Part shown: positions 15,514 through 24,112 of the stretch, one piece after another
How the letters are laid out: every line of letters begins with the position of its first letter
Numbering within the stretch: the first letter of the stretch is position 1
Origin: an uncultured Eubacteriales bacterium
Lineage (GTDB): Bacteria; Bacillota; Clostridia; Oscillospirales; Acutalibacteraceae
Direction: 5' to 3'
Assembly: GCA_934436505.1 (NCBI GenBank)
Contig: CAKSAP010000003.1
Coordinates: 186,001-250,000 of the forward strand
Length of the DNA: 64,000 bases
Program-made: the position numbers and the translations under genes
The notes under the pieces: generated by a model
Told to the model about the DNA's origin: nothing
What the model saw: only the letters and a program-made list of their open reading frames with translations
The model's database searches: none

Positions 15514-16608
15514 TCAAACATTAAATCTAAAGAGTACAATATCGCCGTCCTGCATAATATAGTCCTTACCCTCGGAACGAATTTTGCCGTTTTCCTTTGC
15601 CGCCTGCATTGATCCGAGAGCCATAAGGTCATCAAACGAAACGACCTCGGCACGAATAAAGCCTCTTTCAATATCAGAGTGGATTTTTCCTGCCGCCTTA
15701 GGTGCTTTTGTGCCTTTCTTTATTGTCCACGCTCTGACCTCGGGCTTGCCTGCCGTGAGGAAGGACATAAGACCGAGCAAGTCGTATGAACGCTGAATTA
15801 AAAGGTCAAGTCCGCCCTTGTCAACGCCGATATCAGAAAGGAACATTTCCTTTTCTTCCTTATCGAGTGAAGAAATTTCAGCCTCAAGCTCTGCACAAAT
15901 CGGAAGCACCTCTGCCCCCTCTTTTGAAGCAAGCTCTCTGACTGCGTTATAGCGAACGTTGGTTTCAATGTTGTTCTTGAAATCGTCCTCGCTCATATTA
16001 CAAGCGTAGATAACAGGCTTTGCCGAAAGCAAGCCGATACCCGAAAGTATTTCAGCCTCTTCCTCGTCCGCCTCGACAGCTCTTGCATTTACGCCGCTGT
16101 CAAGCTCCGATTTAAGTCTGTGGAGAAAATCGACCTCTTTTTGAAGTGATTTATCGCCTTTAAGCTCTTTTTCAGCCTTTGCAATTCTTCTGTCAAGAAT
16201 TTCAGCGTCCGACAAAAGCAATTCAAGGTTTATGGTTTCAATATCTCTTGTAGGGTCTATCGAGCCCTCAACGTGAATTATATCGTCGTTTTCAAAGCAT
16301 CTTACAACGTGAACGATTGCGTCAACCTCACGGATATGCGAAAGGAACTTATTTCCGAGTCCCTCGCCCTTTGACGCACCCTTTACAAGTCCTGCAATAT
16401 CAACGAATTCGATTGAAGCGGGAGTTACCTTGTCGGGAGAATACATCTCCGCCAATTTATCAAGTCTGTAATCCGGAACATCGACAACACCGACGTTCGG
16501 CTCTATTGTACAGAAAGCATAGTTTGCCGACTGTGCACCTGCGTTTGTAATAGCATTAAAAAGTGTGCTTTTACCGACATTCGGCAAGCCTACTATTCCT
16601 AATTTCAT
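15514..16608 (-). CDS. ychF: Obg-family GTPase/ATPase YchF
   Basis: 364 aa. G1 GLPNVGKST, G2/Switch region, G3 DIAGLVKGASKGEGLGNKFL, and NMSEDD in place of the canonical NKxD, the change that gives YchF ATP preference. The C-terminal TGS domain follows (FLTAGKPEVRAW, EVVSFDDLMALGS). It is ribosome-associated and linked to stress responses in other bacteria. Length is exact for the family. It directly precedes tRNA-Arg. Confidence 0.97.
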   Translation of the reverse strand: MKLGIVGLPNVGKSTLFNAITNAGAQSANYAFCTIEPNVGVVDVPDYRLDKLAEMYSPDKVTPASIEFVDIAGLVKGASKGEGLGNKFLSHIREVDAIVHVVRCFENDDIIHVEGSIDPTRDIETINLELLLSDAEILDRRIAKAEKELKGDKSLQKEVDFLHRLKSELDSGVNARAVEADEEEAEILSGIGLLSAKPVIYACNMSEDDFKNNIETNVRYNAVRELASKEGAEVLPICAELEAEISSLDKEEKEMFLSDIGVDKGGLDLLIQRSYDLLGLMSFLTAGKPEVRAWTIKKGTKAPKAAGKIHSDIERGFIRAEVVSFDDLMALGSMQAAKENGKIRSEGKDYIMQDGDIVLFRFNV

Positions 16609-16669
16609 TTATTTCATTCCTTTATTTTGTTTTCGGCACAGAGTATTATACACTATACCTCTTGTTTTT

Positions 16670-17911
16670 TCAATGCAATTCGTGAATAAATAAACCGCTT
16701 AAAAGCTTCGGCTCAAACCAAGTCGATTTCGGAGGCATAATAAGTCCTGCATCCGCAATCGCCATAAGCTCGTCAAGTGTGGTCGGATACATTGAAAAGG
16801 CAAGCTTCATATCGCTGTCGGCACGTCTTTCAAGCTCGCTAAGCCCTCTTATTCCGCCGACAAAATCAATTCGCTTATCTGTTCTCGGGTCGTCAATTCC
16901 GAGAATAGGAGAAATGAGATTATTCTGCAAAATCGAAACATCAAGGCTCTTTACGGGGTCGTTTTCGTCAAATGTTCCGTCCTTTGCTTTAAGGCAATAC
17001 CACTCATTTTCAAGGTACATACCAAAGGTGTGGCGTTTTTCGGGCTTGTAAACGGAATTACCAACCTTCTCGACCTCGAACTTATCGGAAATTTTATTTA
17101 TAAACTCATCTTTTGTATTGCCGTTGAGGTCTGCAATTACTCTGTTATAATCCATAATCGCAAGGTCGTCCGCACAGAACACAACGCAGAGGAAGAAGTT
17201 AAATTCTTCGTCGCCCGTGTAATTCGGATTTGTCTCACGTCTTTTAAGTCCGACCTTAACGGCAGAAGCGGCTCTGTGGTGTCCGTCTGCAATATACAAG
17301 GACGGAATGTTTGAAAATTCTTCGGTTATTCTGTTGATAACCTTATCGTCGTCAATTACCCATACCTCTTGACGAACGCCGTCAGAAACAAAATCATATT
17401 CCGCTTCGTGATACTCTTTCCAATCGGTAATGATTTCCTTGAGTATATCGTTTTTACGGTGAGCCAAGAAAATGGGACCTGTGTTTGCATCAAGAGTATC
17501 AACGTGATGTATTCTGTCAGCCTCTTTATCGGCTCTTGTAAGCTCATGCTTTTTGATTACATTGTTCATATAATCGTCAATAGAAGCACAGCCGACAATA
17601 CCTGTTTGCACCTTGCCCTCTCTTGTCTGCTCATAAATGTAAATGCAAGGCTTTTCGTCCTGCTGAAGAACGCCGTCCGATACAAGCGAAGTAAGGTTTT
17701 CTTTAGCCTTGTCATAGACTTCTTCGCTATAAATATAGGTGTCCTTCGGCAAGTCTATCTCCGCCTTATCGACGTGGAGAAAGGAATACGGATTTCCTTT
17801 AACCATCTCCCGAGCCTCCTCGGAATTCATAACATCGTAAGGTAAAGCGGCTACCCTGCTTGCGTACTCTTTTTTCGGTCTGATTGCTTTGAAAGGTCTT
17901 AAAACTGACAT
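16670..17911 (-). CDS. DUF1015 family protein
   Basis: 413 aa. Hallmarks are the opening LRPFKAIRPKKEYASRVAALPYDV, then FLHVDKAEIDLP and the conserved IADGHHRAASAVKVG. The family is related to ParB-like serine kinases and in Clostridia often sits with serine-biosynthesis genes. Here no serA or serC is adjacent, so the function is open. Its start overlaps the upstream VanZ-like gene by 13 bases, indicating cotranscription. Confidence 0.9.
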   Translation of the reverse strand: MSVLRPFKAIRPKKEYASRVAALPYDVMNSEEAREMVKGNPYSFLHVDKAEIDLPKDTYIYSEEVYDKAKENLTSLVSDGVLQQDEKPCIYIYEQTREGKVQTGIVGCASIDDYMNNVIKKHELTRADKEADRIHHVDTLDANTGPIFLAHRKNDILKEIITDWKEYHEAEYDFVSDGVRQEVWVIDDDKVINRITEEFSNIPSLYIADGHHRAASAVKVGLKRRETNPNYTGDEEFNFFLCVVFCADDLAIMDYNRVIADLNGNTKDEFINKISDKFEVEKVGNSVYKPEKRHTFGMYLENEWYCLKAKDGTFDENDPVKSLDVSILQNNLISPILGIDDPRTDKRIDFVGGIRGLSELERRADSDMKLAFSMYPTTLDELMAIADAGLIMPPKSTWFEPKLLSGLFIHELH

Positions 17912-18357
17912 ACTTTTCCTCTTTTTCCACAGTGTTTTTTATATATTAAATAAATGATTGACAAAACAATTATGCACACAGCAGCACCGCCCGAGTCGAT
18001 AAGGACGTCCTTAAACATACACGCTCTGCCGTCAACGAAAATCTGATGAATTTCATCGGACGCAGCATATAGAACGGTCAATAAAAACGAGACAAGCGGC
18101 TTGAATTTCAAGGTTGTTGCGCCGAATGCCAAATTGAACAGCAGACACAGACCGAAAAATTCCAATGCGTGCGCCGTTTTTCGTATAAAGTGCGAGCTGA
18201 CTCTTATTCCGAACATGTCATACAACCATTTTATGCAGGAATCGGATGACTCCGAGGATTTCACAGCAGGTTGAGCCGATAGCATAAAGATAGTTATCAT
18301 ACAAGCGACAACCAATATCCACGAAAGCACTATAAAAATTTTTCTTTTATTACTCAT
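17899..18357 (-). CDS. VanZ-like family membrane protein
   Basis: 152 aa with four or five hydrophobic segments (FIVLSWILVVACMITIFML, HALEFFGLCLLFNLAFG, PLVSFLLTVLYAASDEIHQ, IDSGGAAVCIIVLSIIYLI). RKTAHALEFFGL and DEIHQIFVDGRACMFKDVLID are the signature VanZ segments. VanZ homologues are widespread in Firmicutes and in general do not signal glycopeptide resistance. It sits between the peptide-binding lipoprotein gene (1-base gap) and DUF1015 (overlap). Confidence 0.88.
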   Translation of the reverse strand: MSNKRKIFIVLSWILVVACMITIFMLSAQPAVKSSESSDSCIKWLYDMFGIRVSSHFIRKTAHALEFFGLCLLFNLAFGATTLKFKPLVSFLLTVLYAASDEIHQIFVDGRACMFKDVLIDSGGAAVCIIVLSIIYLIYKKHCGKRGKVCQF

Positions 18358-18358
18358 T

Positions 18359-19948
18359 TTACTTCTTCACCGCATTGATAAAGTACATTATATCCCCTGT
18401 TGGATAGAAATATATTCCGCTGACGCCCTTGCTTTGAATAAAATAGCTGTATTCATATATAACGGGGAGCATAACCGCTTCGTCGATTAAAACGCTTTCT
18501 GCGTTCTTACAGCTTGCCAAAAGCTGAGAATTATCCCGTGACGAAGCCCTAACCTGCTGTAAAGCGGCTTCAAAGCGATCCGATTTATAATTCAGCTTTG
18601 AGTTATTGCTGAAGCTTTCAAGGAATTCATTTGCATTGACGGTGTTTGCGGTAAACGGATAGAACACAGCCGAATAATTGCCCGAAGCAACCGTTGAATC
18701 AAGCTCGTCGCCTGCTGCCACGCTTACGGTAACGGCGAATTTTACACCCAAAGTCTTTTGCCAAACCTGAACGATTTGTTTAACAAAGGTTTCGTATTCC
18801 TCGGTGCATTTAATTTCAAGTTCAACGCTTGACGAGTCTATTTCAAGCAAGCCCTGCTCAAAATACTGCTTCGCCTTTGTCGAATTAAAGGTATATACAG
18901 AGCCCGTCGCATCCGACGGTGTATATTGCGTTGTGCCGACCTTGCAATACGGCGGAACAAAGCTCACGGCAGGCTTAATATCCTCGGAAATTGTGCCTGC
19001 AAGCGATAAATCTGCAGAATATGCAAGAGCAAGTCTGATATTTTTATTTCCGAGATATTTATCGGACTGATTTAATATAAACGAATAGACTGTGTTTTCA
19101 ACGCTCTGTGTGTTAAAGCTTGATTTATCGGCAATGCGTGAATAGTTGAGATTGTTGAGATACGCAACGTCATAAATACCGTTGTTCATTTTATCCGCAA
19201 CGGCATCACGGCTTGTGTTCACATAGAACGTTACGGACGATGGCATAACCTTGTTTTCGCCGCTGTATTCATTGTTGCGGTCAATTCTGATAGAAGTGCC
19301 GTCAATCCACTTGCCGACGTTGAAAGGACCGTTACAAAGCGAATACTTGGCGTCAAGTCCGTATTTTCCGCCCGTAAGCTCGTAAAATTCCCTATCGCAA
19401 GGAACAGCACCTGCAGAAGCGAGATTGTAAAGCAGATTATCGTCCTTTGAATTGAGAGTAATTGAAAACGTGTATTTATCGTCTGCGCTGTAAGAGGCTA
19501 TGGACGAAAAGAGTGCGGAATAGGGCGAATTTATGGCAGGGTCAAAAATCCTGTCAAAAGCAAACGCAAAATCCTCGGCATAAACGTTTATATCAAAGGT
19601 ATCGGCATAATTCTCCCCCAAAACGTTTTTGTGCCCCGAGAAAAGCGCCCATTGAGCATCCTGACGAAGCTTAAAGGTGTATCGCAAGCCGTCGTCAGAC
19701 ACGGTATAGCTCTCGCAAACGCCGTTTTCGATTGCCCCGTCCTTATTTATTCTGAAAAGTCCCTCATAGCAGTTGAGAACTATCATTTTTTCGCTGTCGG
19801 TCTTTGCAATTTGAGGATCAAGGCTTGTAGGCTCGCCGATAATCGGCACGGCAAAGGATTTGTTCGCCTTTCCCCTGCCGAAGCAACCGCAAAATGACAG
19901 CATTATTAAAATCAAAGAAGTGATAACGCAAACAGATTTCTTAAACAT
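18359..19948 (-). CDS. Peptide-type ABC transporter substrate-binding lipoprotein (SBP family 5)
   Basis: 529 aa from ATG 19948 (GGAG five bases upstream). Signal peptide with lipobox: KKSVCVITSLILIMLSFCGC, lipidated Cys about residue 20. Mature region: GEPTSLDPQIAKTDSE, then VCESYTVSDDGLRYTFKLRQDAQW, the OppA/DppA signature blocks. It would capture oligopeptides or similar at the outer face of the membrane. No permease or ATPase genes are adjacent, so it is an orphan binding protein or shares a transporter elsewhere. A VanZ-like gene follows at once. Confidence 0.9.
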   Translation of the reverse strand: MFKKSVCVITSLILIMLSFCGCFGRGKANKSFAVPIIGEPTSLDPQIAKTDSEKMIVLNCYEGLFRINKDGAIENGVCESYTVSDDGLRYTFKLRQDAQWALFSGHKNVLGENYADTFDINVYAEDFAFAFDRIFDPAINSPYSALFSSIASYSADDKYTFSITLNSKDDNLLYNLASAGAVPCDREFYELTGGKYGLDAKYSLCNGPFNVGKWIDGTSIRIDRNNEYSGENKVMPSSVTFYVNTSRDAVADKMNNGIYDVAYLNNLNYSRIADKSSFNTQSVENTVYSFILNQSDKYLGNKNIRLALAYSADLSLAGTISEDIKPAVSFVPPYCKVGTTQYTPSDATGSVYTFNSTKAKQYFEQGLLEIDSSSVELEIKCTEEYETFVKQIVQVWQKTLGVKFAVTVSVAAGDELDSTVASGNYSAVFYPFTANTVNANEFLESFSNNSKLNYKSDRFEAALQQVRASSRDNSQLLASCKNAESVLIDEAVMLPVIYEYSYFIQSKGVSGIYFYPTGDIMYFINAVKK

Positions 19949-20037
19949 ATTAACTCCGTATTTTAAGCGCAAAGCTATTAAATCTACACTTGTTTTTAGA
20001 TATTATACAACAAAAAATTATTCATTGCAATTCACAC

Positions 20038-20066
20038 TTGATTTTTTTCAAACAATCGTATATAAT
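20038..20066 (+). promoter_or_regulatory. Promoter of tRNA-Ser
   Basis: TTGATT (20038-20043), 17-bp spacer, perfect TATAAT (20061-20066). The tRNA begins 14 bases after the -10 element, so almost no leader is transcribed. Confidence 0.8.
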
Positions 20067-20080
20067 ATCACAGGTAACAC

Positions 20081-20173
20081 GGAGAGTTGTCCGAGCTGGT
20101 CGAAGGAGCACGATTGGAAATCGTGTAAACCGCCAAAACGGTTTCGAGGGTTCGAATCCCTTGCTCTCCGCCA
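20081..20173 (+). tRNA. tRNA-Ser (anticodon GGA)
   Basis: 93 nt with a long variable arm, as expected for a class II tRNA. Acceptor GGAGAGT/GCTCTCC, anticodon stem CACGA/TCGTG around TTGGAAA (anticodon GGA), variable arm ACCGCCAAAACGGT, T-arm with GGTTCGAATCCC, G discriminator, encoded CCA. Confidence 0.95.
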
Positions 20174-20176
20174 GAG

Positions 20177-20217
20177 AATAACGGTATGGTGTTGTAAACA
20201 CTGTACCGTTATTTTTT
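20177..20217 (+). terminator. Terminator of tRNA-Ser
   Basis: AATAACGGTA pairs with TACCGTTATT, with additional pairs (GTGTT/AACAC) in the loop, followed by a six-base T run. Confidence 0.85.
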
Positions 20218-20228
20218 GTTGATAAGAC

Positions 20229-20299
20229 AGCAAGGGATTCGAACAAGGACGGTCGGCTTTGCCGATGAAAACAGTCCGGTGGACTGTTTGAAAGTCCGT
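20229..20299 (+). repeat. 71-nt tail a with antisense match to tRNA-Ser
   Basis: It begins AGCAAGGGATTCGAAC, a perfect 16-nt complement of GTTCGAATCCCTTGCT in the tRNA-Ser T-arm and 3' strand. Hairpins CGGCTTTGCCG and ACAGTCC-GGTGGACTGT follow. It is identical to the copy at 20417-20487 except for one A/G difference. Confidence 0.75.
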
Positions 20300-20344
20300 G
20301 GTTAAAGAGCGAAGCGATGCGAAGGCGTACGGCAGTACGCCGAA

Positions 20345-20400
20345 AAATCCCTTGCTCTCCGTCAAGAAAACAAGGTGTAGCGTTTGCTATGCCTTGTTTT
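20345..20400 (+). repeat. tRNA-Ser 3'-end remnant plus second terminator
   Basis: AATCCCTTGCTCTCCG (20345-20361) duplicates the 3' end of tRNA-Ser without CCA. After a short gap comes a perfect terminator, AACAAGG-TG-TAGC-gttt-GCTA-TG-CCTTGTT plus T run (20370-20400). Together with tail b this looks like a duplicated [tRNA 3' end, terminator, tail] unit from which the tRNA body has been lost. Confidence 0.7.
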
Positions 20401-20416
20401 TCTTTGTGTGATTTTA

Positions 20417-20487
20417 AGCAAGGGATTCGAACAAGGGCGGTCGGCTTTGCCGATGAAAACAGTCCGGTGGACTGTTTGAAAGTCCGT
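20417..20487 (+). repeat. 71-nt tail b with antisense match to tRNA-Ser
   Basis: Second copy of the tail at 20229-20299, one mismatch, again directly after a terminator. It contains the same 16-nt T-arm complement. Confidence 0.75.
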
Positions 20488-20499
20488 TGAAATGATATA

Positions 20500-20752
20500 A
20501 AAATATTTGCACAATCCATAGGGACAACCCTTGCGGTTGTCCGCAACAAACCAAAATACAAAAAATTATCGGCTGCTATTAAATTAAAATTAATATTAAA
20601 CATTCCGCTCCATCTCCGAGGGAGCTGTTGAGCGTAGCGAAACTGAGGGAGTTATAAAGGTTATTTTAAATTATAAAACTCCCTCAGTCATTTTTCTGCG
20701 AAAAACGACAGCTCCCTCGTCAGAGGGAGCCTGTGTTTGTGCTAAATTTTCA
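20500..20752. repeat. Interspersed palindromic repeats (two types)
   Basis: TAGGGACAACCCTTGCGGTTGTCCG near 20520-20545 also occurs at about 56222-56248 and in variant form near 23655. A second unit, CTCCATCTCCGAGGGAGC ... ACTCCCTCAGTCATTTTTC ... CTCCCTCGTCAGAGGGAG, is a longer relative of 1415-1560. No gene is seen between 20488 and 21108. Confidence 0.65.
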
Positions 20753-20871
20753 ATTTGTTATATACCGAAAGTTATTATAAATACGCTGATTTCCTCGGCG
20801 GCAGCAAGCCACCGCCCTACCACGTCTGATATACAATTCAATTCGTGCGAAGCACCCACTTTTGCAGATTA

Positions 20872-21062
20872 CGGACAACCGCTTTTCAGCCTCCCTTGTG
20901 TAAAGGGAGGTGCCGAACGAACGTGAGGCGGAGGGATTGTAAGGTTGATTTTGTGTGATTTTGTAAAATCCCTCAGTCATTTTTTTGTTTCCAAAAAAAC
21001 GACAGCTCCCTTTACAAGGGAGCCTTTGGCGGACAGGGCTTGCCCCTGTCCCTACGGATTGT
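20872..21062. repeat. Interspersed palindromic repeat, GCCTCCCTTGTGTAAAGGGAGG type
   Basis: CCTCCCTTGTGTAAAGGGAGG, AAATCCCTCAGTCATTTTTTT, AGCTCCCTTTACAAGGGAGC and GGACAGGG-CTTG-CCCCTGTCC follow one another. The last word recurs near 23575-23600 and 56375-56402. Typical non-coding Clostridial repeat cluster. Confidence 0.7.
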
Positions 21063-21108
21063 AGGTATATTTTAATATCATATCAACCGCAAAATCTGTA
21101 TTCTCACT

Positions 21109-21987
21109 CTACATATTGCAAAAATTCTCTTCCAGATATTCGGACAAGATTTTAAGCGCCACGGAGTTTGCGGATTTTGAAAACGCAAAGCCAATCGTTC
21201 TGTACCATTCGGGCGAAAGCGGTCTGACGTCAATGCCGCTTGTTCGCACCGCCTTGATAACAAGCTCCTGTGAAATCGTAACGCCAAGCCCGTTTTTCAC
21301 AAATGCCATTATCAAATTATCATCACGAAAGCTGTACGAAATTTCAGGCTTTTCGGTGCAGGTGTCCAAAAGGTGCTGAATGTCGTTGTCGCAACCCGGT
21401 GTTTCGATTATAAACGGATATTTCATCAGTTCATCGGGCGTAACTGTATCCTTGAACGACAGCGGATGTCCCTTTGGCATAACGGCAAAAAGCGGATCTC
21501 TGTAAAGCGGCACAAAGCCGAGCTCGTCCGCCACGATATACGACAAAAAACCGCAGTCAACCTGACCGTGAATTATCCAATCTCTGATTTCGTCATAGTT
21601 TCCGTCAAGAATTTGAATTTCAACCTGTGGATATTTTTCGTTGAAAAACTTGACTATCTGCGGCATCCAAAGTGCCGTTACGCTTGAAAATGTGCCGATT
21701 CGCAGCTTTCCCTCGATTTTGTTATTGATATTAAAAGCCGCCTGACGAAGCTTGTCCTTTTGGTTGACCATTTCACGGATATACGGCAACAATCTGTTAC
21801 CACCGTCCGTTAAAACGACGCCTTTTTTCATTCGGGCGAACAGCTTTACGCCAAGCTCGCTCTCCAAGCCTGCTATCATTTGGCTTATTCCCGACTGCGT
21901 ATAATTCAACGATTCAGCCGCCTTTGAAAAGCTTCCCGTCTCGCAAATTTTCAAGAAAATTTCATATTTGTCCTGCATTTCTCGCAT
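21109..21987 (-). CDS. LysR-family transcriptional regulator
   Basis: 292 aa, ATG 21987 behind GAGGT. The N-terminal winged HTH has FLKICETGSFSKAAESLNYTQSGISQMIAGLESELGV, the canonical LysR helix set. The substrate-binding domain follows (KLRIGTFSSVTALWMPQIVKFF, VDCGFLSYIVADE, GLGVTISQELV). LysR regulators usually control a divergent gene, but the 150 bases upstream and the next gene, which reads away, give no clear target. Effector unknown. Confidence 0.93.
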   Translation of the reverse strand: MREMQDKYEIFLKICETGSFSKAAESLNYTQSGISQMIAGLESELGVKLFARMKKGVVLTDGGNRLLPYIREMVNQKDKLRQAAFNINNKIEGKLRIGTFSSVTALWMPQIVKFFNEKYPQVEIQILDGNYDEIRDWIIHGQVDCGFLSYIVADELGFVPLYRDPLFAVMPKGHPLSFKDTVTPDELMKYPFIIETPGCDNDIQHLLDTCTEKPEISYSFRDDNLIMAFVKNGLGVTISQELVIKAVRTSGIDVRPLSPEWYRTIGFAFSKSANSVALKILSEYLEENFCNM

Positions 21988-22114
21988 AATATACCTCGTT
22001 CATTATAATATAAAGAATTTTAATGATAATCAATAAAAATATTACTATGATTTATATTATACCATACGAAATAATCTTTGCAAGCTTTTTATCAGGGGCG
22101 TTATGGAGAAAACT

Positions 22115-22546
22115 TTATTGTGCTATCTGTTTGATACCGTGATAACCGTTGCCGTAATATTTAACAGCAGCAAAGTATTTGCCGTCGATACGCACAATAT
22201 AAACATTCGTGTTCGTTTGAGGCTTATATTCGAACATTGGAATTTCAGTTTCATTTTCGGTAAGTGTATAGTTATGCTCCCCGTCATATTCTAAATATGA
22301 AACAAAATTTCCGACAAGGTTAGCGGTCAATTTCGCAGGTAAACCGCAATTTTTCAAAATTTCCGCCTCGCCCTCGTCACCGCAAATGACATATTGTGCG
22401 TTTCCGATTAACACGGTCGGCACATAACCCGTTGATTTTTTGTTATGGTTTTGCAAGCCTATAACAGCAATCGACACAGTTAAAATCAAACACAGTACCA
22501 AAATTATAATTTTGAAAACACGCTTTTGCACTATTTTTTCGGACAT
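22115..22546 (-). CDS. Uncharacterised single-pass membrane protein, 143 aa
   Basis: I chose ATG 22546 (AAAGGGG about 7 bases upstream) rather than the in-frame 22564 start. One N-terminal membrane anchor (VFKIIILVLCLILTVSIAVIGL) is followed by an extracytoplasmic domain of about 110 residues ending VYIVRIDGKYFAAVKYYGNGYHGIKQ. VICGDEGEAEILKNCGL is in the middle, with two Cys that might pair. The family is not recognised. Confidence 0.7.
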   Translation of the reverse strand: MSEKIVQKRVFKIIILVLCLILTVSIAVIGLQNHNKKSTGYVPTVLIGNAQYVICGDEGEAEILKNCGLPAKLTANLVGNFVSYLEYDGEHNYTLTENETEIPMFEYKPQTNTNVYIVRIDGKYFAAVKYYGNGYHGIKQIAQ

Positions 22547-22564
22547 TGCTTCATCCCCTTTCAC

Positions 22565-22872
22565 TTATATACTATAAATTGAGGTGAAAATGCTACAAAA
22601 GTTTGGTTGCTCAATACTTTTTACAATGATATAATAACCTCACGAAACGCTTGCAAAATCAAAGATTTTGACCGTTTCGGAGAACATTGAATGACTAAAT
22701 TGCGGCTGTTGCCGCCGTCACTTCGTTCCGCTTGTGCTACCGCACAAGTAATTTATGATATAATATGTAACGAGCGAAAAATCAAATTTAATCTCCAACT
22801 CAACCGTTGGTTTGTAGATTTTTTATTATAATTCGGCTAAAATGTAAATAAGCAATGAGAGGTGGAAACAAA
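22565..22872. other. Intergenic region with hairpins, no gene
   Basis: CGAAACG...CGTTTCG (about 22637-22680) and AATCT-CCAAC-tcaacc-GTTGG-tttgt-AGATT plus T run (about 22790-22827) are visible. The latter resembles a + strand terminator or attenuator just ahead of the XRE gene. GGCTGTTGCC and GCTTGTGCTACCGCACAAG are other short dyads. Confidence 0.4.
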
Positions 22873-23484
22873 ATGAATCAAGTTAAAATCGGAAAGTTTA
22901 TTGCAAGCAAAAGAAAAGAACAGGGCTTAACCCAACTTCAATTAGCGGAAAAGCTCGGCATAACAGACCGTGCCGTTTCAAAATGGGAAACGGGAAAATC
23001 ATTACCCGACGCCTCTTTAATGCCCGAATTATGCAAATTATTAAAAATCACAATCAACGATTTGCTTTGTGGGGAGGTTGTATCCGTGGAAAATTACAAC
23101 GAAAAGGCAGAAAAAGCTTTACTCGAAATGGTAAAGAAAGAGGAAATGCAAAATAAAAAGCTGATGATGTATGAAAATGTTATCGGTTTCGGTTCGACAA
23201 TTTCTTTTCTGATACAAGTTCTTGTCGCCGTGTTTTTTGTAAAGAACACAACCGCACAAATAATATTATTTGTATTTGCTTTCGCCTTTTTGATAGTCGG
23301 CGTTTCATTTGCATTGAAAATCGAAGCAGAAACGGGCTATTATGAATGTCAAAAATGTCATAACAAATATGTACCGAAGTACAGTTCAGTATATTTTGCA
23401 ATGCATTTAGGAACAACCCGTTATATGAAATGCCCGAAATGCGGTAAAAGGTCTTGGCAGAAAAAAGTTATGAGCAAGGAATAA
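22873..23484 (+). CDS. XRE-family regulator with membrane and zinc-ribbon domains
   Basis: 203 aa from ATG 22873 (GAGGTGG upstream). Residues 1-65 are a Cro/CI HTH (GKFIASKRKEQGLTQLQLAEKLGITDRAVSKWETG). A short linker precedes two hydrophobic segments (FGSTISFLIQVLVAVFFV, IILFVFAFAFLIVGVSFAL). The C-terminal tail has two CxxC pairs (CQKCHNKYV, CPKCGKRSW), a zinc ribbon. It is therefore a membrane-tethered DNA-binding protein, a combination common in Clostridia but of unknown signal. Confidence 0.88.
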   Translation: MNQVKIGKFIASKRKEQGLTQLQLAEKLGITDRAVSKWETGKSLPDASLMPELCKLLKITINDLLCGEVVSVENYNEKAEKALLEMVKKEEMQNKKLMMYENVIGFGSTISFLIQVLVAVFFVKNTTAQIILFVFAFAFLIVGVSFALKIEAETGYYECQKCHNKYVPKYSSVYFAMHLGTTRYMKCPKCGKRSWQKKVMSKE

Positions 23485-23499
23485 AGACAGTTACATTTC

Positions 23500-23740
23500 A
23501 GCCTCCTTTGTGTAAAGGGAGGCTGAATATGCAGTTGTCCGTTGATTTGATTTAATATGTAATTTGCTGCGGACAGGGGCGAGCCCTGTCCCTACGGATT
23601 GTTGGTATATAATGATTTGCGGTTGAAACGATATTGAAAATTTTGCACAACCCGTAGGGGCGACCTGCGGTCGCCCGCCAATTCATAGCAAATAAAAAAC
23701 GGGCGAACACAGTTCGCCCCTACGGTATAATATAAAAATA
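23500..23740. repeat. Cluster of interspersed palindromic repeats
   Basis: CAGCCTCCTTTGTGTAAAGGGAGGCTG, GGACAGGGGCGAGCCCTGTCC and GGGGCGACC-TGCGG-TCGCCCG, then GGGCGAACACAGTTCGCCC, in tandem. These are the same families as at 20500-21062 and 56200-56450. Confidence 0.65.
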
Positions 23741-23803
23741 TAATTGTTTGTAAAAGGAATTCTCCTTTTCAATTTGTATTAACGAAAATAAAACTCATTT
23801 TTT

Positions 23804-23977
23804 AGTTATATACCTCACTTCGTTCGGCGTGATATTTTTGCTTTCGCAAAAGTGATATTGCGCCTTTGACGCAGTGATATTATATTCGCCTCTTTAACTG
23901 CCGTTAGGAAATATCACTCGGCTGAAAGCCGTATATCACTGCGAAGCAATAGAACTCGCCGCAAGGCGAATAGAACT
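23804..23977 (-). repeat. Compound hairpin-array repeat, copy 3
   Basis: Same hairpin order and orientation as 15032-15190, with small substitutions (for example GCGCCTTTGACGC replacing GCGACTTCGTCGC). It is followed by a truncated conserved module (about 24033-24080), after which copy 4 begins. Confidence 0.85.
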
Positions 23978-24112
23978 GAAAAGACAATTACAACGTAATC
24001 GTCAAATAAACAAACACAAATCAAATTTACTTATACCGCCCCAACCGAAACAGGGTGGTAGCGAAACAAAGCCGTCGTGAAAAAAACACGATTATAGGAG
24101 ATTATTTTTCCA

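Noticed and set aside
17899..18357. Glycopeptide resistance (vanZ)
   Set aside because: VanZ-like proteins are common in Firmicutes; no vanA/H/X/R/S genes are nearby.
20022..20603. 193-aa minus-strand frame across tRNA-Ser
   Set aside because: It covers the tRNA in antisense and the repeated tails; no ribosome site and no family resemblance.
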